Shown one piece after another: positions 30,463 to 33,281 of a DNA stretch of 33,281 nucleotides (the first letter of the stretch is position 1; every line of letters begins with the position of its first letter). The DNA lies in the NCBI GenBank assembly GCA_030041455.1, contig JASHNV010000140.1, forward strand, positions 1-33,281, written 5' to 3'. The stretch comes from Spirochaetia bacterium. GTDB taxonomy: Bacteria; Spirochaetota; Spirochaetia; DAHUYW01. Under the pieces are notes generated by a model that worked only from the letters and a program-made list of their open reading frames with translations, was not told the origin of the DNA and ran no database searches. Made by a program: the position numbers and the translations under genes.

Positions 30463-30954
30463 ATGAACCGGCGTGTACCGCTTCGACGGCGTCCGCTCGA
30501 CGCGGCGATTGCGGTCTTTTTCCTCGTGAACCTCGTCTTCATCAGCTACTTCGTCGACCTCGAACAGGTCGTCATCCCCGATACGTCTCACTTCACCTAC
30601 CCCGTGTGGCCGCCCCGGTTTCTCGTGGACGCGGCGCATCGGTACGGCGCGACCGTCGACCCGCTCGTCGACGCCCGGCCGGTTTGGTGGCGCGTCACGA
30701 TCTGGATGGACGTCCTCCTGTTCGGCCCCTACTATGCCGTCGCGGCGTACGCCCTGCTCCGGAGCAGGAGTTGGATCAGGATCCCGAGCATCATGTGGGC
30801 GACCGCCATGCTGACGAACGTCGCCATCATCCTGAGCGAGGAGGCGTGGGGAGCGCACGCGACGAGGCATCTCGGCGCCGTCGTGGCCTCCAACGCGGCG
30901 TGGATCGTCTTTCCGCTCGCCGTGCTCGGGCGCATGTGGAAGGAGCCCTTCTGA
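30463..30954 (+). CDS. TMEM97/EBP-superfamily (EXPERA-like) membrane protein
   Basis: 163 residues, four predicted membrane helices (about 12-30, 78-100, 105-125, 135-155). The layout and local sequence resemble the EXPERA family of eukaryotic TMEM97 (sigma-2 receptor) and emopamil-binding protein: an early FVDLEQVV (compare FMDLQ in TMEM97), then DPLVDARPVWWRV, then LLFGPYYAVAAYALL, then SWIRIPSIMWA (compare WIRTPAIIY). These eukaryotic proteins bind or isomerise sterols; the bacterial substrate is unknown. The ATG at 30463 has GGAGGAG 7-8 nt upstream. The gene overlaps or abuts a DUF1295 gene, so they are one operon. The family assignment rests on my motif recognition, not on a search. Confidence 0.65.
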   Translation: MNRRVPLRRRPLDAAIAVFFLVNLVFISYFVDLEQVVIPDTSHFTYPVWPPRFLVDAAHRYGATVDPLVDARPVWWRVTIWMDVLLFGPYYAVAAYALLRSRSWIRIPSIMWATAMLTNVAIILSEEAWGAHATRHLGAVVASNAAWIVFPLAVLGRMWKEPF

Positions 30955-31832
30955 CCACCGCCGAGGACGCCGGGCGACGCCCGCTCCTTTTCGTCGCCGT
31001 CATCTACGCGCTCGCCCTCGCGGCGGGCTTTCTCCTCGCGCTCGCCTCCGGTTCGCGAAGCCCGCTCGCCTGCGCGGCGATCGCCGACGCCGGCGCCACC
31101 TTGGTCGTGTTCGCCGGAAGCGCGGCGCTCGACAACTCGAGCGTCTACGACCCGTACTGGAGCGTCGCTCCGCTCTTCATCGCCGCCTCCTGGCTCCTCG
31201 CCGGCATCGAGACGGGCGTTGCTAGGCCCCTTCGCGCCTGCCTCGCCTCGGGCCTCGTGGCCGTCTGGGCCGGACGTCTCACGTGGAACTGGCTCCGCCG
31301 CTGGGTCGGCGAGGAGGACTGGCGCTACGCCGACTTCAGGCGCCTCGGACCCCTCCGCTACTGGGCGACGAGCTTCGTCGGGTTTCACGCCCTTCCGACC
31401 TGCCTCGTGTTCCTCGGCTGCCTTCCGCTGTACGCGGCCTTCCTGCGGCCGACCCGATCGTTCGGCCCCCTCGACATCCTCGCGGCCGGAGTCGCGGCCG
31501 CCGCGATTTGGGTGGAGGCCCGCTCGGACCGCGAGCTTCGCAGCCACCTGAAGTCGGCGCCGCCGGGCGGCGCGGTGCTTTCCACCGGGCTCTGGGCGCT
31601 CTCCCGGCACCCGAATTACCTCGGCGAGGTGCTCTTCTGGTGGGGCCTCTACGGTTTCGCCCTCGCGGCCAACCCCGCGTACTGGTGGACCGGGATCGGG
31701 CCCGCGGCGATCTCGCTCCTGTTCGTCTTCGTGAGCGTGCCCATGATGGACCGCCACCTCGCGAGCCGGCACCCCGAGTACCTGGGCGAGTTGCGCATGC
31801 GGCCGGCGCTCCTGCCCCGGCTCAGGCGGTAG
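30936..31832 (+). CDS. DUF1295 / steroid 5-alpha-reductase-like membrane protein
   Basis: 298 residues with about six or seven membrane segments. Family blocks of DUF1295 (PF06966) are clear: DPYWSVAPL, WAGRLTWNWLRRW, EEDWRYADFRR, and the C-terminal LSRHPNYLGEVLFWWG and SVPMMDRHLASRHPEY that are shared with steroid reductases and isoprenylcysteine methyltransferases. It probably acts on a lipid with a nucleotide cofactor. The start is uncertain. GTG 30936 overlaps the upstream gene by 19 bp but has no good ribosome site; CTG 30951, in frame, has AGGAG exactly 5 nt before it and overlaps the upstream TGA. No ATG is available near the start. Confidence 0.88.
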   Translation: MEGALLTTAEDAGRRPLLFVAVIYALALAAGFLLALASGSRSPLACAAIADAGATLVVFAGSAALDNSSVYDPYWSVAPLFIAASWLLAGIETGVARPLRACLASGLVAVWAGRLTWNWLRRWVGEEDWRYADFRRLGPLRYWATSFVGFHALPTCLVFLGCLPLYAAFLRPTRSFGPLDILAAGVAAAAIWVEARSDRELRSHLKSAPPGGAVLSTGLWALSRHPNYLGEVLFWWGLYGFALAANPAYWWTGIGPAAISLLFVFVSVPMMDRHLASRHPEYLGELRMRPALLPRLRR

Positions 31833-31846
31833 GAGCTTCAGGCTCC

Positions 31847-33214
31847 TCAGCTCCGCTTCATGAAGTAGGCCTTCGGCCTCACGAAGGCCCGGATGCCTGC
31901 GGGGGAGAGCGTGACGCCGAGCCCCGAGCTCCGCCTCCCGGACCACGGCAGGTAGGGGCTCACGCGGTTGCACGAGTTCCAGTAGGCCGTTCCGACATCG
32001 AGCCGGTCGAGCAAACGCTTGGCGCGCGCCTCGTCGCGCGAGAAGACGAAGGCGGCGACGCCGTAGTCGGTGTCCTGCATGAGCTCGGCGGCCTCCTCGT
32101 CGTCGGAGACCCGCTCGATGCCGATCACCGGCCCGTAGATCTCCTCCCGCATGATGTCCATGGCGTGGCTCGCGTCGGCGATCACCGTGGGCTCGAAAAA
32201 GAAGCCCTCCCGCTCGATCGCCTTGCCCCCCGCGAGGAGACGCGCCCCCTTCGAGAGGGCGTCCTCGACGAGCCCGGCGAGGTGCTCCCTCTGGCGCTCC
32301 TTGGCGACCGGTCCGATATCCGTCGCCGTATCGGCGGGATCGCCGACCGCGAGGCTCCTCACGCCCTCGACGAAGGCGGCGAGGAAGTCGTCGTAGATCG
32401 AAGATTGAACGTAGATGCGCTCGATCGAGCTGTAGCTCTGGCCGTTGTTCGTGAAGGCGCCGCCCACGGCGAGACGAGCCGCCCGGGAGACCTCCTCGAC
32501 GTCCTCCATCACGTAGAGCGGGTTTTTCCCGGAAAGATCGAGGTGAATCGGAGCGATCCTCGATCGCACGCGCTCGAGCACCGCGCGTCCGGTCGTCGCC
32601 GATCCCGCGAAAAAGTAGCCGTGAAGCTCGGCTTCCGCCACGAGCCGCCCGGTCGAGCCTCCGCCCAAGACGGCCTGGAGGGCGCTCGACGGCACACCCG
32701 CCTCGTAGAGCAGGCGCTTGATCTCGACGCCGCTTAAGGTGGCGTACTCCGACGGCTTGTAGAGCACGGCGTTGCCGGCGATGAGGCCGGGGACGATCAC
32801 CCCCGTCGCCGCGAGGTAGGGGAACTCCCACGAGGAGATGACGCCCACGACGCCGAGCGGCTCGTACCGGACGCTCTCGGTCGTCTCTCCGTCGGCGATG
32901 ATGAGCTCCGAGGAGAGCGACTTTTGGGAATGTTCGAGAAAGTACAGCGTCCGTCCGCGCGCGGCGTAGATCTCCTCGGTCGACTGCCTGAGGGGCTTGC
33001 CGGTTTCCTGGGTCAGCTGCCGCGCGAGGGGCTCGATACGGGAGCCGAGCAGCTGGTGAAAATTGCGGACGGCTTCGATTCGGGCTTCGAACGGGACCGC
33101 TCGCCAGCGCCGCTGCCCGGCAAGCAGCGTCCGGCGCTTGCTCTCGACGCTCTCTAGGTCGTCCTCGACCGCTTCCGCGATGGCTCGGCCGGTCGTTGGG
33201 TTGACGATTTTCAT
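31847..33214 (-). CDS. Aldehyde dehydrogenase-family protein with substituted catalytic residues
   Basis: 455 residues, full ALDH fold. Cofactor-site features remain (YKPSEYA with the NAD-binding Lys, GSATTGRAV, EEIYGPV). Three catalytic positions are changed. The oxyanion Asn of PWNFP is Glu130 (SSWEFP). The general base Glu is Asp226 (HLDLSGKNP). The catalytic Cys of GQxC is Tyr261 (NNGQSYSSIER, codon 32432-32434, minus strand). The spacing between the three (96 and 35 residues) matches the normal enzyme, so the alignment is firm. The frame is intact, arguing for a kept pseudoenzyme or a different chemistry, not a dead pseudogene. The start is ATG 33214; GTG 33235 would be leaderless from the -10 at 33244-33249. 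It is convergent with the DUF1295 gene, with 14 bp between them. Confidence 0.85.
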   Translation of the reverse strand: MKIVNPTTGRAIAEAVEDDLESVESKRRTLLAGQRRWRAVPFEARIEAVRNFHQLLGSRIEPLARQLTQETGKPLRQSTEEIYAARGRTLYFLEHSQKSLSSELIIADGETTESVRYEPLGVVGVISSWEFPYLAATGVIVPGLIAGNAVLYKPSEYATLSGVEIKRLLYEAGVPSSALQAVLGGGSTGRLVAEAELHGYFFAGSATTGRAVLERVRSRIAPIHLDLSGKNPLYVMEDVEEVSRAARLAVGGAFTNNGQSYSSIERIYVQSSIYDDFLAAFVEGVRSLAVGDPADTATDIGPVAKERQREHLAGLVEDALSKGARLLAGGKAIEREGFFFEPTVIADASHAMDIMREEIYGPVIGIERVSDDEEAAELMQDTDYGVAAFVFSRDEARAKRLLDRLDVGTAYWNSCNRVSPYLPWSGRRSSGLGVTLSPAGIRAFVRPKAYFMKRS

Positions 33215-33243
33215 AATTGCGGGGGATTCCGCCACGGCGCTTC

Positions 33244-33249
33244 ATTGTA
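33244..33249 (-). promoter_or_regulatory. Possible -10 box of the ALDH-like gene
   Basis: TACAAT on the minus strand, 30-35 bp before the ATG at 33214 and 8 bp before an in-frame GTG at 33235. The -35 region is weak and lies near the window edge. Confidence 0.4.
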
Positions 33250-33281
33250 GCGCATTACGGTCGAAAACGGTAGCGAAGGCC

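Noticed and set aside
30732-33245. 837-residue minus-strand frame opposite the DUF1295 and TMEM97-like genes
   Set aside because: It is out of frame with the ALDH-like gene and antisense to the two membrane protein genes; low-complexity charged composition.
1-33281. CRISPR arrays, insertion sequences, phage or plasmid genes, tRNA/rRNA
   Set aside because: I looked for direct repeats with regular spacing, transposase or integrase motifs, attachment-type tRNA ends and conserved tRNA T-loop strings, and found none.

Overview
The window is high-GC, gene-dense bacterial chromosome with no rRNA, tRNA, transposase, integrase, phage gene or CRISPR array that I can see. Two lipoprotein signals, a large carbohydrate regulon (CUT1 transporter, ROK and SorC regulators, two sugar-isomerase-type TIM barrels), a DUF4015-type protein and a membrane LuxR regulator suggest a saccharolytic Gram-negative heterotroph. 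A high-GC spirochaete is my best guess, but nothing here fixes the phylum. Promoters follow the usual TTGACA / 17-bp / TATAAT pattern, and several lie so close to the start codon that the mRNA should be leaderless or nearly so.

Layout. 1-614 (-): thiE, cut by the window edge. 1191-1732 (+): two tandem small secreted paralogues, the second a lipoprotein. 1775-2245 (-): a GAF protein of the free-methionine-sulfoxide-reductase type. 2332-10822 (-): a sugar catabolic regulon. Its order of transcription is a ROK repressor, then a separate promoter and operator, a NagB-like deaminase/isomerase, a sugar-binding lipoprotein, two permeases, a sugar isomerase/epimerase, a Gfo/Idh/MocA dehydrogenase and a DapA-like protein that has lost its Schiff-base lysine. 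10891-13891 (-): a PfkB sugar kinase coupled to an Asp-box plus DUF4015 protein. 14039-15172 (+): an Fe-S RNA m5U methyltransferase, convergent with a SorC regulator (15167-16162, -). 16283-16765 (+): an unknown membrane protein. 17022-18857 (-): an EAL-CBS-GGDEF protein. 19020-22493 (+): an ABC ATPase, its membrane partner and MurJ. 22535-26037 (+): an MgtA/MgtB-type P-type ATPase followed by a PTS EIIA-like protein. 26076-26264 (-): ribosomal protein L28. 26825-27955 (-): acyltransferase 3. 28094-29017 (+): a membrane LuxR regulator. 29491-30336 (-): a second sugar-isomerase-type protein. 30463-31832 (+): a TMEM97/EXPERA-like membrane protein overlapping a DUF1295 protein. 31847-33214 (-): an aldehyde dehydrogenase homologue that has lost three catalytic residues.

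How it fits together. The 2.3-10.8 kb regulon looks like a complete uptake and processing route for one unidentified sugar or amino sugar. The ROK promoter and the promoter of the structural genes carry related operator-like sequences at the expected +1 region, so the ROK protein probably represses both. Strong hairpins between the binding-protein gene and its neighbours probably set the ratio of binding protein to permease. The most unusual items are the two apparent dead enzymes (DapA-like and ALDH-like), the bacterial TMEM97/EXPERA-DUF1295 pair, the Mg-ATPase/EIIA pair, and the tandem secreted paralogues.
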